From: Reticulitermes lucifugus
Taxonomy: Eukaryota > Arthropoda > Insecta > Blattodea > Rhinotermitidae
Length of the DNA: 64,000 bases
Assembly (NCBI GenBank): GCA_026260175.1
Contig: JAKCWW010000472.1
Location: 3,977 to 67,976 of the forward strand
Reading direction: 5' to 3'
Under the pieces are notes generated by a model. That model saw only the letters and a list, made by a program, of their open reading frames with translations, did no database searches and was not told the DNA's origin. Each line of letters starts with the position of its first letter. Within the stretch, counting starts at the first letter, position 1. Shown piece by piece: positions 54,821-64,000 of the stretch. A program made the position numbers and the translations under genes.

Positions 54821-55774
54821 TATTTCAGTTTCGTTTGTGTTTGTACGCATATAACCCGTGTGCTTGGTAAGATTTTTGTGACTCGCAGTATAGACTTGGA
54901 AACTGAAAGTTCTTCTAAGTAACAAGTAAAACGCACTTCGTCTCCATTACAAAGACCAGCCGGTTAATGCTGTTTTGGGCAATAATCGCCGTCTGTTGTG
55001 AGAATCGTACGAAACTCACAAATAAAACTGTGTGGGCAAATACTAAAGTGGTGTATTTAAAAGTTTAAAGTAACCATACTTGTCATCAACAGAATTTGCT
55101 GTTTTCATCATGGAGGGCCCCACAGAGCAATATACAATATTGGAAAACCATTTTCTGTCAAAAGCTACTTGTATGTTCACCGCATGTGTATGTGTTCTCT
55201 CTCTGGCGCAACACAACACACGGCAGTGCTTCAGTGCTATTATTTTAACATTAGTGTTGTACACTTGCTCCCTGTAGGCGTCACTTGTACCTTTGGTCGC
55301 TCAAATCCATTCGTCATCATCTCAATAACCCTCTCACCCTACTCCATCTATATTGAGCTCCTGCATTGTATAGATTGTTTTCAGATAGAGGTAGCTGTAT
55401 TTACAGTGGCAGAGCGGATAGGGTTTTTGAGATATTAGAGGGGGTGAGGGGCTCGAGTGCATCACTCAAGTGACCCGCAATGGAGGCAGCGTGGTGGATT
55501 TATGAGAACCGTTTGGCCGCTCTGTGCTGTAGGTTGTTTTTAACTTTGCAGCGAATCCTTTATTTGTGAAGTGAAATTAATTTCAGCCTACACGATTTTT
55601 CAGCTTTTCTCCCTATAGTGCAATTCGTATATTTCAAGTAGTAGTCCAGAATCTGTTGTCTTCGTCTTGTATCTAAAAACGTAAATATTAAAATATTAAT
55701 ATTACTTTGCCCTATGTTTAGTATGGTTGTGAAATTTGATCCCGCCAATTAATTTAAGAAGGTAGATTGATAAT
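54821..55774. other. Stretch with no recognised element
   Basis: Frames 55043-55438 on both strands show no domain. Confidence 0.4.
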
Positions 55775-55860
55775 ATTAGAGAACGGGATTCCTAGGAGGA
55801 TATTTGGACCTAAAGGGATAAGTGGTGGAATGACGATTAGCAGGGGAAAACCGAAGAAAC
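55775..55860 (+). mobile_element. RTE-like LINE fragment
   Basis: ENGIPRRIFGPKGISGGMTI then SRGKPKKL is readable from about 55780 and equals FENKVLRRIFGPKRDEVTGEWRKLH of the family. The following part is lost. Confidence 0.55.
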
Positions 55861-57409
55861 TCGTAGAAAAGCCTGCTCCAGGGCCACTTCGTCCACCACG
55901 AATTTGATATGAAGTCACCCGATACTGAACCAGATACTCGCGATTCTAATTTCCTGAGTTATGGCATGCCTCCACCTTTATTTGACCACCGTACTAGTAT
56001 TTGTGGGATTTTTTCTGGTTGTTATATCTATTCCAGAAGACGGCCGTGAACATATCGTGTTTTGTGAGATGATTCCTATTGATCTCCCTGTTACTTTGCC
56101 GGCTGTGTGTAAAATGAGACGATGTGCTGTAAGTAGGTCATGACCGAGTCGTGTTGACTCATCCTTACGCCATTGACCATCTCATCTAAGAGTCCAATCC
56201 TCGTGACTAATTTTCGCAGAGTAATCAGACTTGTATATGCGGAGGTCATGTGCGACACAGAACGTCATTAATGATTTTTCCAAACACGGTTTTTCTTTCT
56301 TAGTTTGACGCGGTTTTCCTCAGCCCTCCGTGGTCAGTGTGGGCAGGTGCCATAAGTAGGCCATGACCTTTTCCATACACATACTTCCCAATTCATCGTT
56401 CATGACTACACAATATAAGCTGTGCATTTGATTAGACGCTGTGAAATAAGTAAACATATTCTGAACTCCGAAACTCCACTGAGCAGTCATTCTCACTGAA
56501 GTGATAGTCCTTTCATCTGGTAAAGACATTTCCTGCATTTATTGGATCCCAGAAGTTCGTCTTGTGTTTACAAGAACCAGCCAATGGACCGTACCCTGCA
56601 GCAGTCGTTTCCTGACATTTTATTGCTTGAACATTCTTTTAAATATTATCCAATGTACGCTTAGCTGCCCCAAGCACTCAGTTTCACGCTTTGGCAGCTT
56701 CAATCCGAGGGAAGGGCCCTCGGTACCCATCGCATACAAGGCTGCCTGTGACGGGAATCTGACTCTGGTCGTTCAGGCCGTAGTCTGTTCACTGGGGTCC
56801 GAATTTGATTCGTGGACCACATTTACGAGCCCGACACTAAGATCTCTCTCTTGTCTTTGAACAAGACACGAAAGACGGGACACAAATTCTAAATTCCGAT
56901 GCGGTTTGGTCCATTGGAAATGAGCTGCTTCCACTAGTACGTTTCACTCTCATCCCTTTCATCATCTTCATGCAGGAGACACGGTATGACTCCCATTCCG
57001 CTAGGCGACCAACTAATTGTACTTTCAAAGAGTGTTGGGTAGGGAGGAGCAGGCATGAAAAATTCATCACGTTAAAGGATCGTATATATGCAGGTAGACT
57101 TTGTCGAGGGGTTGTCCCGGGCAACACTTCACACGCCAGTGTGCACTTCATTGCTGACAGTTTGTAATTACAATTGCATGTATGATGTTTAGTTCCGAAA
57201 CTCTCTTAGGGAACGCCGTAAATTGAAAGTTCTGGTAAACAGAATGCTCAGAAAATTGTGTCTCTGCCCTTCATCGTAGTTGATCAGGATGGTTTATATC
57301 AGTAACCGTTTATTTCAATTCCTTAATACGAAAGAAATGGTATTTTGAACACTTTATTTTGTTGTGATTGTATTAGTTTGGAAGAGGTTACTTGGGACAC
57401 CTAGAAAAT
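55861..57409. other. Long stretch with no certain element
   Basis: GGTCCGAATTTGATTCGTGG near 56798 is a B-box look-alike. GAGGGAAGGGCCCTCGG near 56708 is a small dyad. The 119-codon frame 56501-56860 has no recognised domain. Confidence 0.4.
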
Positions 57410-57565
57410 GGGATAGCTCAGTCAGTATAGTGACCTGGCAAACGTGTGGTTGCGAGTACTGGGGCTTTTCCCGGGGGGGGGGGTAAAACGATTGTGTCAT
57501 GAAGCTGAGCACCACGCAACTTAGTGTATATAGCGCTGAGGATAGTCGAGCTATACCTCCCCTCC
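57410..57565 (+). mobile_element. SINE E-related copy
   Basis: GGGATAGCTCAGTCAGTATA with GTGACCTGG is the E head (compare 19503). GTGGTTGCGAGTACTGGGGC is a broken B-box. A G run follows at 57474-57483, then TGTCATGAAGCTGAGCACCA and CTATACCTCCCCTCCCAC. Confidence 0.6.
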
Positions 57566-58085
57566 CACTTTCATGTTCAAGATGTGTTGCTTAATTAGCT
57601 TGCTTGTTGTTTTTAATAGCAAGAATGTTACACCATGCAATATGTGTGTTCTCCAATATCAACTTTTGAACTAGTTGACCATTGTTCACGAAACTTGGCA
57701 TGAGCACTATGATAGTTGAGGCCACTTCAACACCGAACTCTTTCAATTGCCTACAGTCAGTAATGAGGTGAACGCTCGAAATATGGTCCTGGAACGACAC
57801 TACGGCTGCCGCCTTTGAAGAGGTAATATCTTGGTGTGAAAGATAATAACATGGCGACCATGAGATTTTTTTTTTCGGTTTTCGACTTGATAATTAATAA
57901 ACTGCTAGAGCTAGACAAGTGAAATTTGGTTCGGAAACTGATGCTAAACGTACGTACACGCTATGTATGCAAGATAGTTTGTAAATAAATAATTACAGTG
58001 AGACGTTGTGCAACTTCGATATCATATCCGACAATTTTAACGTATACCGGATCTGTAAGCCCGCATAAGTGTAAGTTCTTTACAG
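57566..58085. other. Stretch with no recognised feature
   Basis: Nothing supported. Confidence 0.4.
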
Positions 58086-58360
58086 AAATTTAATTTTTTC
58101 CCCATGGCGCAACACCCCCTAGTGGGCCAGGGCCTCCTCATTATCGAGGCTTTACGATCACACTCGGTTAAGACACACCACACTCAGTCGGACGTCTCTG
58201 GACCAGTGACCATCCCGACGCAGAGACCTCTACCTAACAACACACAACAATCACAAGAGACAGACATCCATGCCCCCAGCGGGATTCGAACCCACAATCC
58301 CAGCAAGCGAGGCCCACGCCTTAAACCGCGCGGCCACTGGGATCGGCACAAAAATTTAAT
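58086..58360 (-). mobile_element. SINE A, full-length minus copy with duplication
   Basis: SINE about 58095-58347. The minus strand starts GCCGATCCCAGTGGCCGCGC and has B-box GTGGGTTCGAATCCCGCTGG, GGGGGCATGGATGTCTGTCT, TAGGTAGAGGTCTCTGCGTC and GAGGAGGCCCTGGCCCACTA. It ends GGGGGTGTTGCGCCATGGGG with an A tail. AAATTTAAT flanks it at 58086-58094 and 58352-58360. The open frames here (GIRTHNPSKRG) are the well-known antisense artefact of this SINE. Confidence 0.92.
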
Positions 58361-58496
58361 AACATGTGATAACAATTACAGGAGAGTAAATGATATGTTG
58401 TACTAAAAATCTATGCAACAAAACGTAAACCTCCCCCCCCTGGAACTCCGTGGGTTTCACATGAGAGACATAGCGTAAATTGTAACGCATTAGCTT
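58361..58496. other. Short unassigned stretch
   Basis: Contains a C run at 58433-58440; no feature. Confidence 0.4.
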
Positions 58497-58759
58497 GGCC
58501 GTGCCATGGCTCAGGCGGTTAGACGCCGGCCTCTCACCGCTTGAAGCCCGGGTTCGATCCCGGGCCAGTCCGTGTTGGATTTGTGGTGGACAAAGTGGCA
58601 CTGGGACAGGTTTTCATTCCACCGGTGCTCCATTACACGGAAAAATGGGAAAAACTAATCATCTTCATCACAGGGTTGCACAATAAGCCTTAAGGCTGCG
58701 GTGCGTCCGTAGCTTCTGCTGCGGGGCCCTTCTCCATAAAAAGAAACGCAGTGGCTTAC
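58484..58759 (+). mobile_element. SINE B, young copy with internal deletion
   Basis: SINE 58497-58746 has an intact B-box CCGGGTTCGATCCCGGGCC. It lacks the GAGTACTTCGGTTTTCC segment between ACAGGTTTT and CATTCCACC that other copies carry. The 3' module GCGGTGCGTCCGTAGC and GCGGGGCCCTTC is present. AACGCATTAGCTT before and AACGCAGTGGCTT after it match at 11 of 13. Confidence 0.88.
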
Positions 58760-59303
58760 TCTAACTGCTGTGGACCGTTCGCCCCTTGGAATACGTACGC
58801 CACTTTATGACTGCGAGACGTTAATGCGGTGAAATTAGTTATATTGTGTAACAGACGTCGTGTCAATAAACCAACACATACGTTTTCTGATGGGTTTTGA
58901 GACTTTATAGAAGCGTTTAAATCCGTGCGGATCATTTTACAAATGAAACATTACTGTAGGGTTTGGTGAGAAGTCCTGCAGATTGCTGAGTGCAACAGAA
59001 ACGGTCTTGACTTCGCTGTTCGTGTCGCCACGTTGTACGATGTTGTCATAACCTTGAAGCATCTGATGATTTCGTGACGTATACTACACACAAAGTGAGA
59101 ACGATCGACAGTTAGCAAGTAATACCACGCTCACGCATACGCGGAATCATATTTGTCATGACAAAGCCAGGCTGCTACATGCCTGTTCTTCTGGCTCACC
59201 TCCTATTTACGGTTTAACATACTCAACTGGAAGCCATGTCGTCCATTCGCAACCCGAGGGCTTCATATTTCACCCTAAGCACCCAACCGTATACCCCCTA
59301 AAG
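58760..59303. other. Stretch with no recognised feature
   Basis: Nothing supported. Confidence 0.4.
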
Positions 59304-59468
59304 CAGGGATGCACAAATTTTCCAAAAATCTAGGAACCACCCCAAAATTCTACGCGCCAGAAGGGTTGCATGACACAGGTTCCATACTGAATACCCGCGC
59401 ATATTAGGTGCCACCGTGCAAAATTTAGTCGCCCGGGCGACCTGGCGCCCAGGATTTGTGCACCCTTG
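59304..59468 (+). mobile_element. hAT MITE, family D copy
   Basis: CAGGGATGCACAAATTTTCC to GGATTTGTGCACCCTTG, with the perfect core palindrome GTCGCCCGGGCGAC and GCGCCCAGG. Flanks ccctaaag and tcctgaat agree at 5 of 8. Confidence 0.8.
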
Positions 59469-59892
59469 TCCTGAATCGTTAGCACAGTGAATGAGCTGCC
59501 GTAGGGTTTATAATTTCACAGTGCTGAAAATGTATTATACAGCGAATATTCGTCGTGAACCTTCGGGCATGATTTGATTCCATGCTACTTTATTTTCGCA
59601 ATAGCAGTAACATGCAAAGTGTCGAAATCAGCATGTGTGTGTATGTGTGTGTGTGTTCATTGTCCATTTATCGCGTAACTCGTGTGTTACGGTTAAAGTG
59701 CAGTGAGCAAGTTACTGTGCTCTCGTTGATGAATTTCACAATTTAAAACAGGGCGAGTGGTTACTACGTGTACTATCAGCTTCAACACTGAAGTCTGGTC
59801 TTGTCCACACAGTGTGTTTTTATGATTTTGAGAATAAACAGCGATTGTTTGTGTAAACATTAACAAATAGGCCTGTGTAGTGGAGACCCAAT
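59469..59892. other. Unassigned; (GT)n at 59633-59655
   Basis: Only the short GT tract is a clear feature. Confidence 0.5.
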
Positions 59893-60104
59893 GTGAAGAT
59901 TCAAATAGTGTGGAATATGACGCCATATCAGTAAGTACTTACCGACGTTTCGGAGGAGATTCCTTTCTATGTCTACAGAATCTGTGCCGTCAGCTCCGAC
60001 TAATTTGACACTGAACATGGAGGCAGTGCAAGATTCTCCGAAACGTCCGCATCTACTTACCAATCGACATGGCGCCATACACAGAAGACTTGAATCTTCA
60101 TCAC
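59893..60104. mobile_element. Fold-back MITE F, complete copy
   Basis: The left end GTGAAGATTCAAATAGTGTG continues to GAATATGACGCCATATC, and the right end reads GATATGG-like CATGGCGCCATACACAGAAG then ACTTGAATCTTCATCAC. GACGTTTCGGAGGAGATTCC and GATTCTCCGAAACGTCCGC are the inner inverted motifs. The spacer between them is longer than in the 1511 copy. Confidence 0.8.
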
Positions 60105-61140
60105 CACCGCTATGAGAATCTCATATCTCGCATGAGACGCAGTATGCTTTGTGTGAGGTAGGAACTTAGATTTCATACATTATTTAGATGAATTTCAGGC
60201 CGAAAAGCGTTCACATTCTGCGTGAGTGGGACATTGCATTGCTTTAAGTATCAATATGGCGATGTCGCGTAAGTCGAGATTGTGTTATCAAAACACACAC
60301 AACCTTCTTCATATTCGTTCGTGTCCTGCCAGGGGTGCTTTTCGTGGCTCACATTGTTTTGTGCTGTGATGGATTACCAAGTTCGAATTCTGACCACAAT
60401 TCAAATACGCATGTTGTAACCGGGGTTTTTGCTTCATTATAATCTAGAATTAAATATACAAATTCTAATTTAAGAACGTCTTTATGATTGCTGTGGAAGA
60501 AAATGTAGGGTAATAGTTTAAACAAGACAAGGATATTGTGTTCCGTTTTATGAATTCGCATTTTTGTGCGTCGCCTTCTCGTAATTTTTGTGAAAACTGT
60601 TACGATATTTTAAGTTTCCATGTCTCTCAATTCCAGCGTGTGGGCCTAGGAGTTTCTCATGTCTAAATGGAACTCAGTATTAAGTTGCCTTGAAAATGTG
60701 CGTCGTGAAATTATAACATAGAGGCGCTGAGGGTTGACTGTGCTAGATGCAGACCACACACAATTTTGACACAGACTGTAGTTTCCATTGTGTATTGCGC
60801 AACTTTGTCCGGCTTATTGCGCAGGCGGATCTCAGTAATTGAGTGCGGTCTATATGCTTACCGAATTAGTTCAATTAGGCTGAAACTAGTCTTTCTGCCC
60901 CTCGCAAGTAAATCATGCGAACTGAACTTCGAAAAATTGAACTTGACACAGAATTTACAGTCCCCATTTGTACTATTCTCACCTGTGGCTCCCGACAGTC
61001 GTTTGTTTTCCATACTAACCTCACTTCTGAACATACTTCGTAATGGAAATCTGGCCGCAGCAGAAAACACGAGATTTGAATATAAATGTAATACAGGAGG
61101 TCGGACTTCATAGGGTACATGAAGATATTGTAACATAGGT
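60105..61140. other. Stretch with no recognised element
   Basis: Overlapping plus and minus frames of 80-115 codons at 60766-61187 show no domain. Confidence 0.45.
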
Positions 61141-61322
61141 ATGTTGGTCTGGGTTATGACACCGTGTATTCTGGTAGGTACGTTCAACGTTGTGAGGAAT
61201 CTGCTGCCTCCGTCTTCAGAACAGATGTGGTTTCAATCCTGAAGATGCAGGCAGGGTGTTCCTCCGAAACACTGGTCACCACCTACCAAACTACACGGTG
61301 TCGTACCCTATAAGACAATAAT
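61141..61322. mobile_element. Fold-back MITE F, complete copy
   Basis: GGTCTGGGTTATGACACCGT with GTATTCTGGTAGGT at the left. CTGCCTCCGTCTTCAG and CTGAAGATGCAGGCAGGG lie in the centre, then TTCCTCCGAAACACTGG. The right arm is ACCTACCAAACTACACGGTG followed by TCGTACCC. Confidence 0.85.
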
Positions 61323-61932
61323 CCAAACCTTATCCGCCGTGCAAACCTCAGATATACTTTTAAGAGTGTGACAAACTTCGCATTTTTCAGCACTTTGTCC
61401 ACGCTTGTGCGTCATTACGTCAGTCTGTCTGTGTGTCACCCGTAATAACGTTTGAACTCATAGAGGGATTTTAATGAAGCTTGATTTGAACATCGTGTCA
61501 CTGTAGGACAGTACACTGTCTGGTGCAACATCTGTAACATCATACGAACAATAACACCATCATATGTCCTTTATGTGTCGTTCATGTTGAATCTGTGTTT
61601 CTTAAAATCATTTATGTGTAGTTACATATCACTGTATATATGTATATTGATTGGCCAACCTCAGCATGGGTGTGACTTCACTCACAAGCCAAGTGTTAAT
61701 GCCACCTGTAGGACACAGAATAAACCGAGCGTTAATTCCACCTATCGGAGTGCTGCCATCTGGTGGTGCTATCGTAAGTACCCCCAGATTATCGTTTGAC
61801 TTCCATGGCAACCCCGCAACCATGGCAACCCGGTTGTTACTCATTCAGTCACACCAAGGGTGTTATGTAATTTAGATTCAGTTATGATCTACAATTCCAC
61901 CGCATGAATCATTAAACTGGAAGAAACTATTA
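61323..61932. other. Unassigned; possible repeat-G-like module near 61410
   Basis: CGTCAGTCTGTCTGTGTGTC with AGGGATTTTAATGAAGCTTG at 61418-61484 has repeat G order. CCACCTGTAGGACACAGAAT and CCACCTATCGGAGTGCTG near 61700-61756 are an unexplained near-duplicate spacing. Confidence 0.3.
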
Positions 61933-61967
61933 AATAACACTGTGCCTACGAAGCCCACAGTGTTATT
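61933..61967. other. Perfect 12-bp hairpin
   Basis: AATAACACTGTG (61933-61944) and CACAGTGTTATT (61956-61967) with an 11-base loop. Confidence 0.9.
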
Positions 61968-62169
61968 AACGTGGCACTTGGCTGAACGTCGCTGTCGAGT
62001 GGGTTGAACTCTGTGGTAAGACAGTTTCGGCCTGAAGATTGGCTATCCTGACTGGGTGGTCGTAGTTTTCCTTAGCCCCTCCATGCAAATGACTTTCCAG
62101 GTCATTGATAATCCTGCCACTACATAATCTGAGCTACTGACAGCGTCGCTAAGTAAACCATCTGATGCG

Positions 62170-62520
62170 TAAAAACGTACCCTCTGTCCATTTCCTCCGT
62201 ACGGCACATGTAACAGAGAACATAGAAATTTACTCCGTACTCTGGCCAATATGTAGGCAGCCGCGGCAATTAAAGCGATGTTCAGGTATTGCGTTAGATT
62301 TTTATGTAATTCCAATTCTAATTTCGAATCATTTACTGTTTAAATTACGTGAATTCACTTAAAAATATTGTATCTTCAAGGTTTTAGCTACGTGTATATA
62401 TATATGTATGTGTGTGTGTGTGTGCGTGTGTGTAGGTGTGTGTTGTGAAACTGACAAGGAAAGCAACCGTATCTCGGGGCGAGAACGGGTACTTACCGTG
62501 TAACCAAATACGTGTATAAT
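62170..62520 (+). repeat. Dispersed repeat H, copy 2; holds (AT)n(GT)n
   Basis: TTTACTCCGTACTCTGGCC, GCGGCAATTAAAGCGATGTT, CTGACAAGGAAAGCAACCGT and GAACGGGTACTTACCG are collinear with 5480-5790. A TATATATATG/(TG)n microsatellite lies inside at 62393-62438. Confidence 0.55.
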
Positions 62521-63839
62521 AAGCATTTGTTTTGAAGCCACTTGGTTTAGCTTCTGTATTATTCAACAATAATCCACTCGAAGGGTAAGTTTGAATTTAA
62601 ATTTGTTTCCATTGTATTGTGCAATACATTGACGAAATGCCCCCTACCCCATGTGCTTACTTAATTTGTTGCGGGATAAAGGCTTACTTCAAACTGCATC
62701 TGGGCGGAGTTGATCTTTCTGCTCTCATTCTTCTCATTACTTTTTACTGTTTATTTTTAATCTTTTTTTGCCACCATATATTCATGTCTATTCTGATTTA
62801 TTCCTCCTGTATTAATGACTGTGTCTTTAAGGAAATTACAATCTGCAGGGAATATGAGGCCTATTGGCCTGTTCCTATCCCAGTTCTATATGTATTGATC
62901 TGTCTTTTAAATGGACGGCGTCATTCGCCTCTTCCGTGCGACCTGTAGTCCAGCGTCTTTCTAGTTTTACGACCTGGACGAATTCTGAGGACGTGTTAAC
63001 AGTATTTTGTTGTTAGATTGATAATCTTCTTAATGATAATTTCGTCATGAAACATCAACAATTTCTTACGTTCTAAGGTGACTTCCCAGCCTGTAGTTTT
63101 GTAGCAACACAAGATAATGTGTTTAGCATATTCTAGCTCTTCATACTGGTTACACAGACGGCTTTTCTAGCTGCTCTTCTGCGCTGTTTCAGTTCCCAGA
63201 CTCCCAGTCTCCACCAAGCCAAACATAAACTGAGGGATTCGTAACTTTGTCATATAAGGGACGCATTAGAGGAGGCCTATACGAAACTCTTTAAAGCGTT
63301 ATTAAAAGTAAACAAATTCCTTCCGAAGATAGAACTTGGTCTTTTTTTAGCCCTAAGAACTGATTCACTTACGGTGTTTGTAAATTACAGTAGGGCGATA
63401 CATGGTGTTTCCGAAATACATGGCACTCATTAGAACATGTTCTGTGCACATAGGAAACAAGAACCATATAAACGCGTGTTCTTGGACGCTTCGGCTTTGA
63501 GTTGTGGCTCGTATTATTTTAGGAGGATAAAAAGAAGTGTGAACTCGTCCGCAGGAAAATGTTTATTTACAAATCGCCAATACCAGCAGAAGAGACTATC
63601 GTTTTGACGCCAGCTGTTGGGCGTAGGCAGGCCCTACAGTGGTGTTACGTGGTACGTACTTCAGAAAGAGTCTGTATTTGTACCGTCACATGTTTAACAA
63701 GTTAGGCAACGTAATAAAACGTAACATTGTGGGGCGTTCGCGTGATATTTGTACCTCCGGCTGTCCCACCCCAGCCCGATACTATTTTCACTCGGCCAGA
63801 GCGCTTTTATCGCGATTTAATGTCGCCGGCAACCATGAG
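62521..63839. other. Long stretch with no recognised element
   Basis: The 109-codon frame 62619-62948 is hydrophobic by T-rich composition and unrecognised. Confidence 0.45.
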
Positions 63840-63965
63840 ACATACGTATTCATGTAAAGTGGTCGATTTTAACCAAATTTTGATTTTCTCATCAGATTTT
63901 CATAAAAATCCACCAATGTCAGTTGCATGTCATGCGGACAAACGGACGGACGGAGGGCATGTTGG
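63840..63965. repeat. Possible repeat-G-like module, opposite order
   Basis: CAAATTTTGATTTTCTCATC and TTTTCATAAAAATCCACCAA with GGACAAACGGACGGACGGAG recall the module at 33543-33596. Confidence 0.35.
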
Positions 63966-64000
63966 AGGTAACAGGCGCTTCTCACGGCTTTGCGAACGCG

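Noticed and set aside
58104-58406. 100-codon frame containing GIRTHNPSKRG
   Set aside because: Typical reading of SINE A in the wrong strand; same peptide type recurs with every copy.

Overview
This window is eukaryotic, almost certainly insect, DNA that is intergenic or lies inside a very long intron. I find no convincing host protein-coding gene, rRNA or tRNA gene. The longest open frames are either antisense or out-of-frame readings of repeats, or low-complexity sequence. The repeat content (tRNA-derived SINEs with GGCTCAGGCGGTTAG-type heads, an RTE-like LINE reading YADDV / MRWAGHV / KRPLGRPRRRW-like peptides, mariner, IS630-like, piggyBac and hAT relics) recalls cockroach and termite genomes. 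That placement (Blattodea) comes from memory of similar repeat peptides and is an inference, not a search result.

What can be supported is a dense mosaic of small mobile elements. (1) Four groups of tRNA-headed SINEs, here called A, B, C and E, of which several keep target-site duplications. (2) About nine decayed C-terminal pieces of one RTE-like LINE family, in both orientations, and one 3' end of a second LINE with a C-terminal zinc-knuckle tail and a pentanucleotide tail. (3) Decayed DDE transposons: two copies of an IS630/Tc1-mariner relative (7.1-7.9 kb, 28.1-28.9 kb) and two mariners (12.6-13.4 kb plus strand, 44.2-44.8 kb minus strand). (4) An internally deleted piggyBac element with matching inverted ends and TTAA duplications (37941-39246). 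(5) Two hAT-type MITE families and single hAT MITEs, one with a perfect 8-bp duplication (30306-30712). (6) A fold-back family, here called F, with about ten full or partial copies. (7) Several single palindromic elements and hairpins (2.2, 4.9, 6.5, 17.4, 17.6, 26.8, 40.8, 43.2 and 61.9 kb).

Layout: 0-7 kb holds SINE C, LINE tails and short MITEs; 7-17 kb holds an IS630-like relic, a hAT MITE, SINE B, a mariner and LINE tails; 17-24 kb holds palindromes, a LINE reverse transcriptase piece split by a younger SINE, and a head-to-head SINE pair; 24-32 kb holds MITEs, a 136-bp palindrome, the second IS630-like relic and the perfect hAT MITE; 32-40 kb holds a LINE with an internal duplication, the piggyBac and a GC-rich block that could be a promoter; 40-53 kb holds SINEs, a microRNA-like hairpin, MITEs and the second mariner, ending in a 314-base assembly gap; 53-64 kb holds SINEs, nested MITEs and two unclassified dispersed repeats. 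Sequence gaps (N) lie at 18547-18598, 40249-40298 and 52969-53282; two of the three fall inside SINE A copies. No LTR element or virus-derived sequence was recognised. The elements do not form a pathway; their nesting gives a relative history, with SINE A and the hAT MITEs among the youngest insertions.
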